Origin: Flavobacterium sp. ZT3R18 | Lineage (GTDB): Bacteria; Bacteroidota; Bacteroidia; Flavobacteriales; Flavobacteriaceae | Reading direction: 5' to 3' | Assembly (NCBI RefSeq): GCF_007097385.1 | Contig: NZ_VJZS01000005.1 | Span: 198,705-262,704 of the forward strand | DNA length: 64,000 nt | Shown: piece by piece, positions 35,288 to 44,252 of the stretch | How the letters are laid out: each line of letters opens with the position of its first letter | How positions within the stretch are numbered: the first letter of the stretch is position 1 | The notes under the pieces: model-generated | Databases searched by the model: none | The model's input: only the letters and a program-made list of their open reading frames with translations | What the model was told of the DNA's origin: nothing | Translations under genes and position numbers: made by a program

Positions 35288-36751
35288 CTAAATGTTTTTA
35301 TCCTTTAAGATTTGAGGATATTTCACACTAGTATGTACAATTAACTCTCCAAACAATGTATTCGCCCACGCAAACCATTTGCGAGTAAACTTTGTGACAT
35401 CATCTTTATGAAATGACTCGTGCATAAAACCTGTATCGGCATTTGTTTTTATCAAATTGCTAATACACATTCGGATTTCCTTTTCGTCAACACTAGTTAT
35501 TGCTCTTAGAATAATACTCATTGGCCAAATGGTATCAGCTCCCGTATGTGGCCCTCCAACTCCTTCGCCCGCTTTTCCTTTATAAAAAAACGGATTATTC
35601 TCAGAGAGTACCACTTTTCGTGTATTTAGATATAATGAACTATCTGGTTTAATGGCTCCCAAATAAGGCAATGACAGTAGAGAAGGTACATTAGCATCAT
35701 CCATAAAGTGAAAACTTCCATATCCGTTTACTTCAAAGGCAATGATTTTTCCAAACTTAGGGTGGTCTATAATTCCATATTCATTCAATCCCTTTTTTAT
35801 CTGATCTTGCAATTCTTTAGCTTTGGCAACCATGTCCATATCCTTCATTTTTGGAGAAGAGAACATTTCGATCAAATACCCAAGCACCTCAATAGCAAAC
35901 ATATTACTTGGAATTAAATACGGAAACAAGGTACTGTCATCGCTTGGACGAAAAGTAGAGACAATCAATCCACAAGGTTTTACAGGATAACCATATCCAG
36001 ACAACGGTACTCCATCTGTTGCCCAAGCCGTTTCCCGCTGAAAACTATACGGCCCTTTATCCGTCCATCTTTGTTGTTCCTTGAATGTTTGCAAAATCAG
36101 ATTCATTGCCCCTTTCCAATGGTTGTCGAACATGCTTATATCGCCAGTTTCTTTCCAGTAACCGTGAGCCAATCGAACAGGATAACACAGGCTATCAATT
36201 TCCCATTTTCGTTCATGGATGCCTGGTTTCATTTTGGTTATATCATTTTTCCATTCGCTAATTTTATTAAAATCTTTGTAGAAAGCGTTTGCATAAGGAT
36301 CTAATAAAATACATTTTGTTTGGCGGTTTATTACTCCTTTTACTAGTTCGCCTAATTTTTTATCTGCTGCCACAAAAGGAATATAAGGCCAAATCTGTGC
36401 CGTACTGTCTCGAAGCCACATCGCATCAATATCTCCCGTAATTACATAAGTATCTGGCTTACCATCTATGATTTCAAAATCGACTGTGGTATCTAATGTA
36501 TTGGGAAAACAATTTTCGAACAACCAAGCTAACTCAGGATTCGCAATCTGTTTTTTGATGCGAACAATAGCCGCTTCAATTGCATCACTAGTGAATTTCC
36601 TTTGTGCCAAAGGGGGGCGTTGACTCACAAAGTCTTTTAATCCTAAATCAAAAATCGAATTCGAATGTAAAGCAAAAGCATCACTTTGCAAGGCTAGAAG
36701 TCCAGCTGAAAAAATCCCTGTATTTTTTATGAATTTTCGTCTTGATTGCAT
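35288..36751 (-). CDS. GH125 exo-alpha-1,6-mannosidase
   Basis: 487 residues. GH125 enzymes (formerly DUF1237) are metal-independent inverting alpha-mannosidases. Typical stretches are DIDAMWLRDSTAQIWPY, WEIDSLCYPVRLAHGYW, RETAWATDGVPLSGYGYP, FRPSDDSTLFPYLIPSNMF and AGEGVGGPHTGADTIWPM. The N-terminus MQSRRKFIKNTGIFSAGLL has a twin-arginine pattern, suggesting Tat export like the glycosylasparaginase. It would remove alpha-1,6-mannose from the trimmed N-glycan core. Only 6 bases separate it from the upstream GH92 gene, so both are cotranscribed. Confidence 0.94.
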   Translation of the reverse strand: MQSRRKFIKNTGIFSAGLLALQSDAFALHSNSIFDLGLKDFVSQRPPLAQRKFTSDAIEAAIVRIKKQIANPELAWLFENCFPNTLDTTVDFEIIDGKPDTYVITGDIDAMWLRDSTAQIWPYIPFVAADKKLGELVKGVINRQTKCILLDPYANAFYKDFNKISEWKNDITKMKPGIHERKWEIDSLCYPVRLAHGYWKETGDISMFDNHWKGAMNLILQTFKEQQRWTDKGPYSFQRETAWATDGVPLSGYGYPVKPCGLIVSTFRPSDDSTLFPYLIPSNMFAIEVLGYLIEMFSSPKMKDMDMVAKAKELQDQIKKGLNEYGIIDHPKFGKIIAFEVNGYGSFHFMDDANVPSLLSLPYLGAIKPDSSLYLNTRKVVLSENNPFFYKGKAGEGVGGPHTGADTIWPMSIILRAITSVDEKEIRMCISNLIKTNADTGFMHESFHKDDVTKFTRKWFAWANTLFGELIVHTSVKYPQILKDKNI

Positions 36752-36757
36752 ACTATT

Positions 36758-39040
36758 TTATTTTGATGTTGAATAAGAATAAGGAAAGTCCTTTGCTGAA
36801 ATTCCTCTTTGTTTATTAGGCAAATTACTCATATCGAAATGCAAGTCGGCACCTTTTAATAATTCGAAATGATTGATATAATTCTTGCTGTAGGTTGCAT
36901 TATTCCATTTTAATTCCTGAACATATTTATTCTCTTCAGAATTACCAGGAGCATTGATTATAACTTGTTTCCCATTTTCTAATTGCAACGTCATTTTTTT
37001 GAATAATGGTGCGCCAAGAACATATTCATCCGTTCCAGGACAAACAGGATAGAATCCCATGGCAGAGAAAACATACCAAGCAGAGGTTTGCCCATTATCT
37101 TCATCCCCACAATAACCATCCGGAGTTGGTTTGTATAAACGATTCATAACTTCTCTGGACCAGTATTGCGTTTTCCATGGTTCGCCTGCATAGTTGTATA
37201 AATAAATCATATGCTGTATCGGTTGATTCCCGTGTGCATATTGCCCCATATTCATAATTTGCATTTCACGAATTTCATGAATAACCGAACCATAATAACT
37301 GTCATCAAAAACAGGAGGCAAAGTAAAAACGGCATCCAATTTAGACACAAATTGTTTTTGTCCTCCCATCAAATTAACCAAGCCATTTATGTCATGAAAC
37401 ACACTCCAGCTATAATGCCAACTATTTCCTTCGGTAAAATCTCCTCCCCATTTGAATGGATTAAAATTTTTCTGAAAACTTCCATCTTTACCCCTGCCAC
37501 TCATCAACTTAAACTCTGGATTGAATACATTTTTATAATTCATCATACGTTTCTCGTACAATTCAATTTCTTTTTTAGGTCTTTTTAACACTTTGGCCAA
37601 TTCCCAGATTGTAAAATCATCATAAGCATATTCCAATGTTCTTGCGGCGCTTTCGTTTATTCCAACATCATTAGGCACATATCCTAATTTATTGTAAAAT
37701 CCAACACCTTTTCTTCCCGTGGCATCAGGCCCTTCGTTGTTTGCTCCTTTTAAAAGTGCTTCGTATAAAGTTTGAATACCCTCAATTTTCACTCCTTTTA
37801 AATAAGCATCTGCAACTACTGAAGCCGAATTATTACCTACCATACAATCTCTATATCCAGGACTCGACCATTCTGGAAGAAAGCCCCCCTCTTTATAGAC
37901 ATTTACCAATCCTTCTTGCATTTCTTTATTTATGGAAGGATAAAATAAATTCAGCATTGGGTACAATGCTCTAAAAGTATCCCAGAAACCAGTTCCGCCA
38001 AACATATAACCTGGCAAAATTTTACCAGTAAATGGACTGTAATGAATAATTTTCCCGTTCGAATCAATTTCGTATAGTTTTTGTGGAAAACAAGCGGTAC
38101 GATACAAACAAGAATAAAAAGTTTTAAGTTGTTCGTCAGTTCCCCCTTCAATAGTTACTTTTCCTAAAACATTATTCCATTCCTTTTTAGATTCTGAAAC
38201 TGTTTGCTCAAAAGTGGCGGTCCCTAATTCCCGTTGCAAATTTAATTCTGCTTGTTCCATACTGATAAAAGAAGAAGCCACTTTTACGTTTATAATTTCT
38301 CCTCTACTCGTTTTGAATCCGACTACAGCTCCTGCATGATCGGCCTTCATTTCAAGTTTTGCTTTATCTAAAACTGACCCACTCCAAGTATAATTTGAAG
38401 CAAATGGTTTGTCAAAAATTAAAACAAAATAATTTTTAAAATTAGGGGCTACACCACCACTATTACGAGTAGTATAACCCATAACTTTATTCTCGGACGG
38501 AATAATTTTTATATAAGATCCTTTATCAAAAGCATCAATTACAATTGAAGATTGGTCATTTTGTGGAAATGTAAATTGAAAATGAGCGGCTCTTTCGGTA
38601 GCGGTAATTGCTGTTGTCACATCATAATCGGCAAGATAAACACTGTAATAATAAGGGGTTACTATTTCTGATTTATGACTAAACCAGCTTGCACGATCCT
38701 CCTCGACAAATGCCAATTTACCCGTTACAGGCATAATGGAGAACTGTCCGTAATCATTTATCCAAGGCGATGGCTGATGCGTTTGCTTGAAACCTCGAAT
38801 CTTTTCAGCAGTATACGTATAGCACCATCCGTCTCCCATTTTACCAGTTTGTGGCGTCCAAAAATTCATTCCCCAAGGTCTACAAATAGCGGGATAAGTA
38901 TTCCCATTTGAAAGGTTAGGCGCAGATTGTGTTCCCATCAAAGGGATTACATAATCGACTGGATCGAACGTTTTGGTTTGTGCTTTTACTTGGACGCAAA
39001 GTAATAGTAAACTCGAAATAATTAAACTCTTTATTTTCAT
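36758..39040 (-). CDS. GH92 alpha-mannosidase, first copy
   Basis: 760 residues with a signal peptide (MKIKSLIISSLLLLCVQVKAQ). GH92 enzymes are calcium-dependent inverting exo-alpha-mannosidases. Features are the N-terminal beta domain (DPVDYVIPLMGTQSAPNLSNGNTYPA) and the catalytic (alpha/alpha)6 barrel with the CGDEDNGQTSAWYVFSAMGFYPVCPG motif. It differs from the second copy in sequence and probably in linkage preference (alpha-1,2 versus 1,3/1,6), which cannot be assigned by eye. The start codon falls in a 62-base leader shared with the hybrid kinase gene at 4.8 kb. Confidence 0.95.
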   Translation of the reverse strand: MKIKSLIISSLLLLCVQVKAQTKTFDPVDYVIPLMGTQSAPNLSNGNTYPAICRPWGMNFWTPQTGKMGDGWCYTYTAEKIRGFKQTHQPSPWINDYGQFSIMPVTGKLAFVEEDRASWFSHKSEIVTPYYYSVYLADYDVTTAITATERAAHFQFTFPQNDQSSIVIDAFDKGSYIKIIPSENKVMGYTTRNSGGVAPNFKNYFVLIFDKPFASNYTWSGSVLDKAKLEMKADHAGAVVGFKTSRGEIINVKVASSFISMEQAELNLQRELGTATFEQTVSESKKEWNNVLGKVTIEGGTDEQLKTFYSCLYRTACFPQKLYEIDSNGKIIHYSPFTGKILPGYMFGGTGFWDTFRALYPMLNLFYPSINKEMQEGLVNVYKEGGFLPEWSSPGYRDCMVGNNSASVVADAYLKGVKIEGIQTLYEALLKGANNEGPDATGRKGVGFYNKLGYVPNDVGINESAARTLEYAYDDFTIWELAKVLKRPKKEIELYEKRMMNYKNVFNPEFKLMSGRGKDGSFQKNFNPFKWGGDFTEGNSWHYSWSVFHDINGLVNLMGGQKQFVSKLDAVFTLPPVFDDSYYGSVIHEIREMQIMNMGQYAHGNQPIQHMIYLYNYAGEPWKTQYWSREVMNRLYKPTPDGYCGDEDNGQTSAWYVFSAMGFYPVCPGTDEYVLGAPLFKKMTLQLENGKQVIINAPGNSEENKYVQELKWNNATYSKNYINHFELLKGADLHFDMSNLPNKQRGISAKDFPYSYSTSK

Positions 39041-39096
39041 ATGTAGCTAATATTTGTTTTTTATTTGAATATGGTATCGCCAGATCTTCATTGGTG
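39035..39096 (-). repeat. Conserved leader element ending at a start codon, copy 2
   Basis: The minus-strand copy of the element at 4780-4841, about 58 of 62 identical, running through the GH92 start codon. Further upstream (to about 39130) sequence around TGAAATCGCTATGACA also resembles the bases before the kinase copy, but spacing differs there by roughly 50 bases. Confidence 0.7.
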
Positions 39097-39149
39097 CTTA
39101 CGAGAAATGATGTCATAGCGATTTCATAGTTTTAATATAAAATAGTTTT

Positions 39150-39230
39150 TAAAAACCTCATCCCCAACCCCTCTCCAAAGGAGTTAGATACATGCGGCCG
39201 ATCACTGAAAACTGCGACTGAAAACTAAAA
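39150..39230. repeat. CCTCATCCCCAACCCCTCTCC and CTGAAAACTG repeats
   Basis: The gap between the two GH92 genes holds two dispersed motifs: CCTCATCCCCAACCCCTCTC with AAAGGAG (about 39156-39184), and CTGAAAACTGCGACTGAAAA at 39204-39226. Both are familiar types of short intergenic repeat. The second recurs at 3418-3578 and 57845-57875 in this window. Confidence 0.7.
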
Positions 39231-39234
39231 ACTT

Positions 39235-41502
39235 CTACAAAGGTCTATCCACTTTCAACACCCCAAAAGTCTTTGAAGGCTGACTCCCCATATACAATTT
39301 GAGTTCTCCTCCTTTTATAATCATGTCATGGGTGATGTACGATTTGGTATATGGCTTCCCATTATATGCTGCTTTTTGAATGTATTTATTCGCTTTGCTA
39401 TTATCCACAGCCAGTATTTTGAAAGAAACATTTTTTTTATAGTGGATTGTGGCTTCATCAACAGCTGGGCTTCCCATAACGTAAATGCCATTGGCAGGAT
39501 TTACAGCATAGAATCCCATAGAAGAGAGTACGTACCATGCTGACATTTGACCCACATCTTCGTTACCACAGATTCCATCAGTTTTAGTGGTATAGAATGT
39601 ATCAAAAACTTCACGGACAATTTCGGCGGTCTTCCAGGGTTGTCCCACATACGCATAAAGATAAGGGATATGGTGACTTGGTTCATTTCCTTGAGCATAT
39701 TGACCTATCAAACCACTGATGTCGGGAGACGCTTCTTCGCCTGCTACTTTTTCGTTAATTTTAAATAATTGGTCGAATTTTTGGATAAAGGGATCATCTC
39801 CTCCAAACAATTCAATCAAACCATAAGGGTCTTGAGGCACCAGCCAAGTATATTGCCAAGCATTTCCCTCTACATAATCGTCTTTACGATGGGCAGAAGA
39901 AAGCGGGTTGAATGGTTCTCGCCATTGCCCATTTTTTAATTTCCCCCTCATAAATCCAGTATTTTTATCAAAATATTGTTTGTACAACGCTGCTCTTTTA
40001 GTGAAATAAGCATAATCGTCCATTTTATTCAAGTCCTTTGCCATTTTGGCTATGCAATAATCGTCAATGGCGTATTCCATTGCATTGGCAACAGATTCTA
40101 GTTGGCTGTCGGCAGGTATATACTGAACTTTCTGAACATAATCCATTCCAGCTCGAGTTTGCATAGCCGTTTTCTTTATGGCTTCAAAAGCCAATGCTAC
40201 ATCATAGTTTCTGTACCCTTTAAAATAAGCATCAACAATAACAGCTATAGAATGATTCCCGTTCATACAATCGGTTTCATTCCCCATCAAATGCCAAACT
40301 GGCAATCTCCCTTGTTGCTGATAAATCGCTAAAAACGTTTTGACAATATCGTTGATTTTATCTTCTTGGGTAATCGTATAAAGCGGATGTAAGGCCCGAT
40401 AGGTATCCCATAAAGAGAAAGTGGTATAGTTTACAAATCCTGCGTTTTTATAGACTTTCTTGTCTGTTCCCCTATAATCACCATTTGCATCATTAAAAAT
40501 CGAAGGCGCAAACATAGTGTGATATAAAGCCGTATAGAAAATTGTTTTGGTATCGGCATCGCCTTTAATATCGATTTTCCCCAAAGCTTTATTCCATTTG
40601 GCAGCTGCTTGTTGAACCGATTGAGCAAAATCCCAAGTAGGAATTTCAGCTTTTATGTTCGTCAAAGCATTTTCATAACTCACGGGGGAAAGCCCCACTT
40701 TTACCAGAATAACATTCTTTGATTTGTTTTTAAAATCAAGTACGGCTTTCATTTTTAACCCTTTCCCGTCGATTCCTTTTACAACCGAAGTGCTGTCATA
40801 AAGCGAAACATTCGAAATATCTTCTGAAAATTCCATGGCAAAAAACAAACGCTGATCAGCAGCCCATCCTTTAGAATGACGGTATCCCACTAGGGTTCTG
40901 TTTCCAGTTTTTTTGATGAAAGTTTCTTTTGGACTATCCCATCCCACACCATCTGCCAAGTCCAACAATACGTGTGCTTCGTCTTTCGAGTTGAAAGTAT
41001 ATTTATGAAAACCGACTCTTTCAGTAGTCGTCAACTCGCCTTTTACATTATATTTATCCAAAAGAACACTATAATAACCTGGTTTTACCACCTCATTAGT
41101 ATGAGAAAAGGTAGAACCATAGCCGCTTGCCTCTTCTTTAGTTGCTTTTTGCAGGGGTACTTTTCCCGTAAGGGGTAAAAGCAGAATATCATTCAAATCG
41201 CCAATTCCAGTTCCGCTCAAATGCGTGTGGGTAAATCCCAAAATGGTGTTACTCGAATAATTGTAGGCACTGCACCAGTCCCAACCTTCAAAAATTGTAG
41301 AAGGTCCCAATTGAACAGCACTAAAGGGAACATTGGCTCCAACAAAAACATGTCCATGTCCTCCAGAACCGATATACGGATTCACGTATTGGGTGTAATT
41401 TGCATCCGCATTTTTGTTCGTCTTCCCTTGAGAATAGGTTGGAAAAACCGATAGTACAAGTGACACAGCAATAATTGCGAATGACAATTTATTTTGTTTC
41501 AT
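39235..41502 (-). CDS. GH92 alpha-mannosidase, second copy
   Basis: 755 residues from the ATG at 41502, chosen because a signal peptide starts there (MKQNKLSFAIIAVSLVLSV). An alternative ATG lies at 41538. The GH92 hallmarks are YTQYVNPYIGSGGHGHVFVGANVPFSAVQ at the start (residue about 30) and CGNEDVGQMSAWYVLSSMGFYAVNP near the end. The clearly different sequence from the neighbouring GH92 indicates a different specificity, not a recent duplication. Same-strand neighbours are GH2 (111 bases upstream) and GH92 copy 1 (194 bases downstream). Confidence 0.95.
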   Translation of the reverse strand: MKQNKLSFAIIAVSLVLSVFPTYSQGKTNKNADANYTQYVNPYIGSGGHGHVFVGANVPFSAVQLGPSTIFEGWDWCSAYNYSSNTILGFTHTHLSGTGIGDLNDILLLPLTGKVPLQKATKEEASGYGSTFSHTNEVVKPGYYSVLLDKYNVKGELTTTERVGFHKYTFNSKDEAHVLLDLADGVGWDSPKETFIKKTGNRTLVGYRHSKGWAADQRLFFAMEFSEDISNVSLYDSTSVVKGIDGKGLKMKAVLDFKNKSKNVILVKVGLSPVSYENALTNIKAEIPTWDFAQSVQQAAAKWNKALGKIDIKGDADTKTIFYTALYHTMFAPSIFNDANGDYRGTDKKVYKNAGFVNYTTFSLWDTYRALHPLYTITQEDKINDIVKTFLAIYQQQGRLPVWHLMGNETDCMNGNHSIAVIVDAYFKGYRNYDVALAFEAIKKTAMQTRAGMDYVQKVQYIPADSQLESVANAMEYAIDDYCIAKMAKDLNKMDDYAYFTKRAALYKQYFDKNTGFMRGKLKNGQWREPFNPLSSAHRKDDYVEGNAWQYTWLVPQDPYGLIELFGGDDPFIQKFDQLFKINEKVAGEEASPDISGLIGQYAQGNEPSHHIPYLYAYVGQPWKTAEIVREVFDTFYTTKTDGICGNEDVGQMSAWYVLSSMGFYAVNPANGIYVMGSPAVDEATIHYKKNVSFKILAVDNSKANKYIQKAAYNGKPYTKSYITHDMIIKGGELKLYMGSQPSKTFGVLKVDRPL

Positions 41503-41520
41503 CTTCTCCATTTTATATGT

Positions 41521-41583
41521 TATTTTGGCTAAAGCCACTACAGATTAATTCATTTTCCTCCAGCTAAAGCTGGAGGCAATTTA
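41521..41583. repeat. Double palindrome between GH2 and GH92 genes
   Basis: TGGCTAAAGCCA (about 41527-41538) and CCTCCAGCTAAAGCTGGAGG (about 41558-41577) are two perfect palindromes about 20 bases apart. They may attenuate transcription between the two genes or be another dispersed repeat. Confidence 0.7.
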
Positions 41584-41613
41584 AAAACCTCCATAATCAA
41601 AATTTAATACAAA

Positions 41614-43605
41614 TTATCTGTTTCTCTTCAACACCTCATACAAAGATGTAATAGTGATATTTGGTTTTGAAATTGGACTTTCGATAATAATCGTCTTTTG
41701 TTGTCCAGCTTTCAGATCAAAATAGTTGTCGCTCAATCTTCCGGTGTACCCTTTGATGTCTATCCAAACATATTTTGCGTCTTTATTGGCTATCAGCACT
41801 ATTTTACTTCCATTTATTTTAAATTGTATAGCTGGATTTTCTAGCTTTAAATGTATGGGGCGAGTCAAATCGACTACTGGTTTGACATCATCCCGATACG
41901 CTTCTTTCACGGCATACCAAGCCGCTTTTGGCTGACGGTTGTAGTAATCTGTAATACTCCAACTTGCCACAGGCCAACAATCATTGAGTTGCCACAAAAT
42001 GGTCCCCATATTGTACGGTGCTTTTGAACGATGGATTCCGATTATATTTTTAAAAGAATAATATTGTAAACATTGTGTGAGATAGGTATAATCTTTGACT
42101 GACCACGTTTTTACATAAGTAGTATCTTTGAAATAGCGTTGCAAATAGGAATTCAGTTTATGAAAACCTTTACCCGCTTTTTGATGCGCTTTCAACACAT
42201 CCGAATACAAATGGCGATCCTCTTCAATAGTTATTTTCTCCGTGCTAGCATAATTCGGCATCGCCTGCATACCGTATTCACTCACAAAACGACCCGTTTT
42301 TTTTAGGGTAACTTCAACATCTTCCAGTCCCCACCAAGTGCCCCAATAATGACTATCGCCTTGGGTAATACTCGCTGGTTTTCCCCACCCAAGCAATGGG
42401 GAACTGCTTACGTAAGGACGATTAGGATCTACTTCTTTAACCCATTTTGGAATACTGTCCTGAAACAATCGTTTGTAATCATTCCACAAGCGAATAGAAT
42501 CCTTTTGATTCATTTTGAATGTTTTTTGCCATCCCCAATTTTTAAAAGCTTCATCAATTTCATTATTCCCACACCAAACCACGATCGAAGGATGATGACG
42601 CAAACGCTTCACTTGGTATTTTACTTCTTCTTTTACATTGTCAAAAAAAGCTTTATCTCCTGGCACCATCGTTCCAGCAAACATAAAGTCTTGCCAAACA
42701 TAAATTCCGTTTTTATCGCATAAATCATAGAAATAATCATCTTCATAAATTCCACCACCCCAAACACGTAACATATTCATATTGGCCTCTTTTGCCATCA
42801 AAATAACTTTTTCATATTCTTTATGGGTCACTCTAGAAAGAAAAGCATCCGAAGGAATATAATTGGCTCCTTTCATATACACTGGGGTACCATCAATTTT
42901 AAAATAAAATGACTTCCCTATAGTATCGACATCTTGAACCAATTCGTATTGGTGTGGCACTTTATATACTTTCTCGGCTTCTTTTTCATCATAAGCTTCT
43001 AACCGAACCGATTTCCAAATGCCACAAGTGGTAAATTTAGGTCCCCAATCCCAACCAAAATGATACTGCGCTTTACGCACATACGCGCGAGGGTTGTCAG
43101 GAATTACAAAAGGAAGATCCTTTTTGGCCAGCGAATCAACTACATTTTGTGCCGATTGAAACACAACTACTAAATCATTCTTGCCTGGTTTTATTATTTT
43201 TTTTACGTCTACTCGCCATTGACGAAACATATTATCGGCTTTTAAAACTAACTGTTTATTCAAGTACACCGTTGCATAGGTATCTAATCCATCAAAAACG
43301 AGTGCTGCATATACTTTCTTTATCGTAGCAGGGGTTACCAAAAAAGTGGTTTTATATTCCCAATTTTTTTTTTCTATCCACTGTAATTTTTTCTCATTAT
43401 CACGATAAAAAGGGTCTGATATTAATTTATTTTTCAATAAATCAGTATGCACTTCTCCTGGAACTGTGGCCGAATACCACTTTAAAGCACCCGCTTCTCT
43501 GTATTGCCATCCTTTTTGAATATCAATATTTTGGGCACTGACCACAAATGAAAAGTTTGCAAGACAAATGTAGAAAAACCAATATAAGTGTTTTTTATAT
43601 TTCAT
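41614..43605 (-). CDS. GH2 beta-mannosidase, shortened
   Basis: 663 residues from the ATG at 43605 (signal peptide YWFFYICLANFSFVVSAQ). It would cut the Man-beta-1,4-GlcNAc bond of the N-glycan core. The catalytic acid/base Glu349 lies in WCGNNEIDEA and the nucleophile Glu443 in VSEYGMQAM. Family members of this type are usually about 830-870 residues. Here residue about 206 (SVRLEAYDE) jumps almost directly to DTIGKSFYFKIDGTPVYMKG, skipping most of the second Ig-like domain. The region after the barrel (from about 585) also keeps only the final Ig-like domain (SDNYFDLKAG). The frame is open, so this looks like clean in-frame loss and not a frameshift. Activity is uncertain. Confidence 0.9.
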   Translation of the reverse strand: MKYKKHLYWFFYICLANFSFVVSAQNIDIQKGWQYREAGALKWYSATVPGEVHTDLLKNKLISDPFYRDNEKKLQWIEKKNWEYKTTFLVTPATIKKVYAALVFDGLDTYATVYLNKQLVLKADNMFRQWRVDVKKIIKPGKNDLVVVFQSAQNVVDSLAKKDLPFVIPDNPRAYVRKAQYHFGWDWGPKFTTCGIWKSVRLEAYDEKEAEKVYKVPHQYELVQDVDTIGKSFYFKIDGTPVYMKGANYIPSDAFLSRVTHKEYEKVILMAKEANMNMLRVWGGGIYEDDYFYDLCDKNGIYVWQDFMFAGTMVPGDKAFFDNVKEEVKYQVKRLRHHPSIVVWCGNNEIDEAFKNWGWQKTFKMNQKDSIRLWNDYKRLFQDSIPKWVKEVDPNRPYVSSSPLLGWGKPASITQGDSHYWGTWWGLEDVEVTLKKTGRFVSEYGMQAMPNYASTEKITIEEDRHLYSDVLKAHQKAGKGFHKLNSYLQRYFKDTTYVKTWSVKDYTYLTQCLQYYSFKNIIGIHRSKAPYNMGTILWQLNDCWPVASWSITDYYNRQPKAAWYAVKEAYRDDVKPVVDLTRPIHLKLENPAIQFKINGSKIVLIANKDAKYVWIDIKGYTGRLSDNYFDLKAGQQKTIIIESPISKPNITITSLYEVLKRNR

Positions 43606-44252
43606 TGTTACTGAGTTTACTACCATTATTACGGTGTGTTTATATTTTTCTAGAATAAACAAAAGTGCTTTAGTAAAGGTTTATTTTGAAACATTTACTT
43701 AATAGTTGGCAGCGAGAGAAGGATTGTTCTTGCAGCACAATTAATTCCTTCTCTTTTCAGGGTTGCATTTCAGAATAACTAACAAAAATATTCAAAAACT
43801 ATCTCCTTTTTCCTTCTGCCAAGCTTATTCCAAGCTTTATATCTTTTATTATTTTCTACCTGAGCGGTTTTATATTCTCTTAAAACTTTAAGGACCTTAC
43901 TAGGCTATAATTTGTTGGATTAATTAATTTATAAAAAAATAAATTTTATTTCTAAATCATTATAAAACAACCCAAATCAGCTTTGTGTTACCACGAAAAT
44001 ACTTGTAATTAAAGATGTTAAATTAAGTATATTCATCTAATAGTTTGCTGAAGATAACTCCATTTTTTTCAGCAGACAGTAAAAATTATCTGTTGCGAAA
44101 AAAGAGGTGATAAAAGCAATAAACCAAACCTTAAAAAATAACAACTCTTTTTATACCTTAGTAAATGTTTAAAAAAATACAAAACTAAAAACTTAATAGT
44201 AAGCCGGGAGGAACAACCTACCCGACTTATATTAAGCTAACCTAACCCAAAC
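43606..44252. other. Regulatory gap upstream of the GH2 gene
   Basis: No gene seen in about 650 bases. AGTAAAGGTTT near 43674 faces AAACATTTACT near 43698 as an inverted repeat, 11 bases per half with one free centre base each. AGTAAATGTTT recurs at about 44160 and AGTAAAGGTTTT at about 49134, upstream of susC. This may be a second regulatory motif. A hairpin TAAGCCGGG/CCCGACTTA (44200-44229, one mismatch) sits after susD and may end the susCD transcript, so the GH2 gene probably has its own promoter. Confidence 0.5.

Noticed and set aside
38916..39116. 66-codon frame over the GH92 start region
   Set aside because: It overlaps the GH92 gene in another frame and has no family match. The repeat explains the resemblance to 4724-4927.
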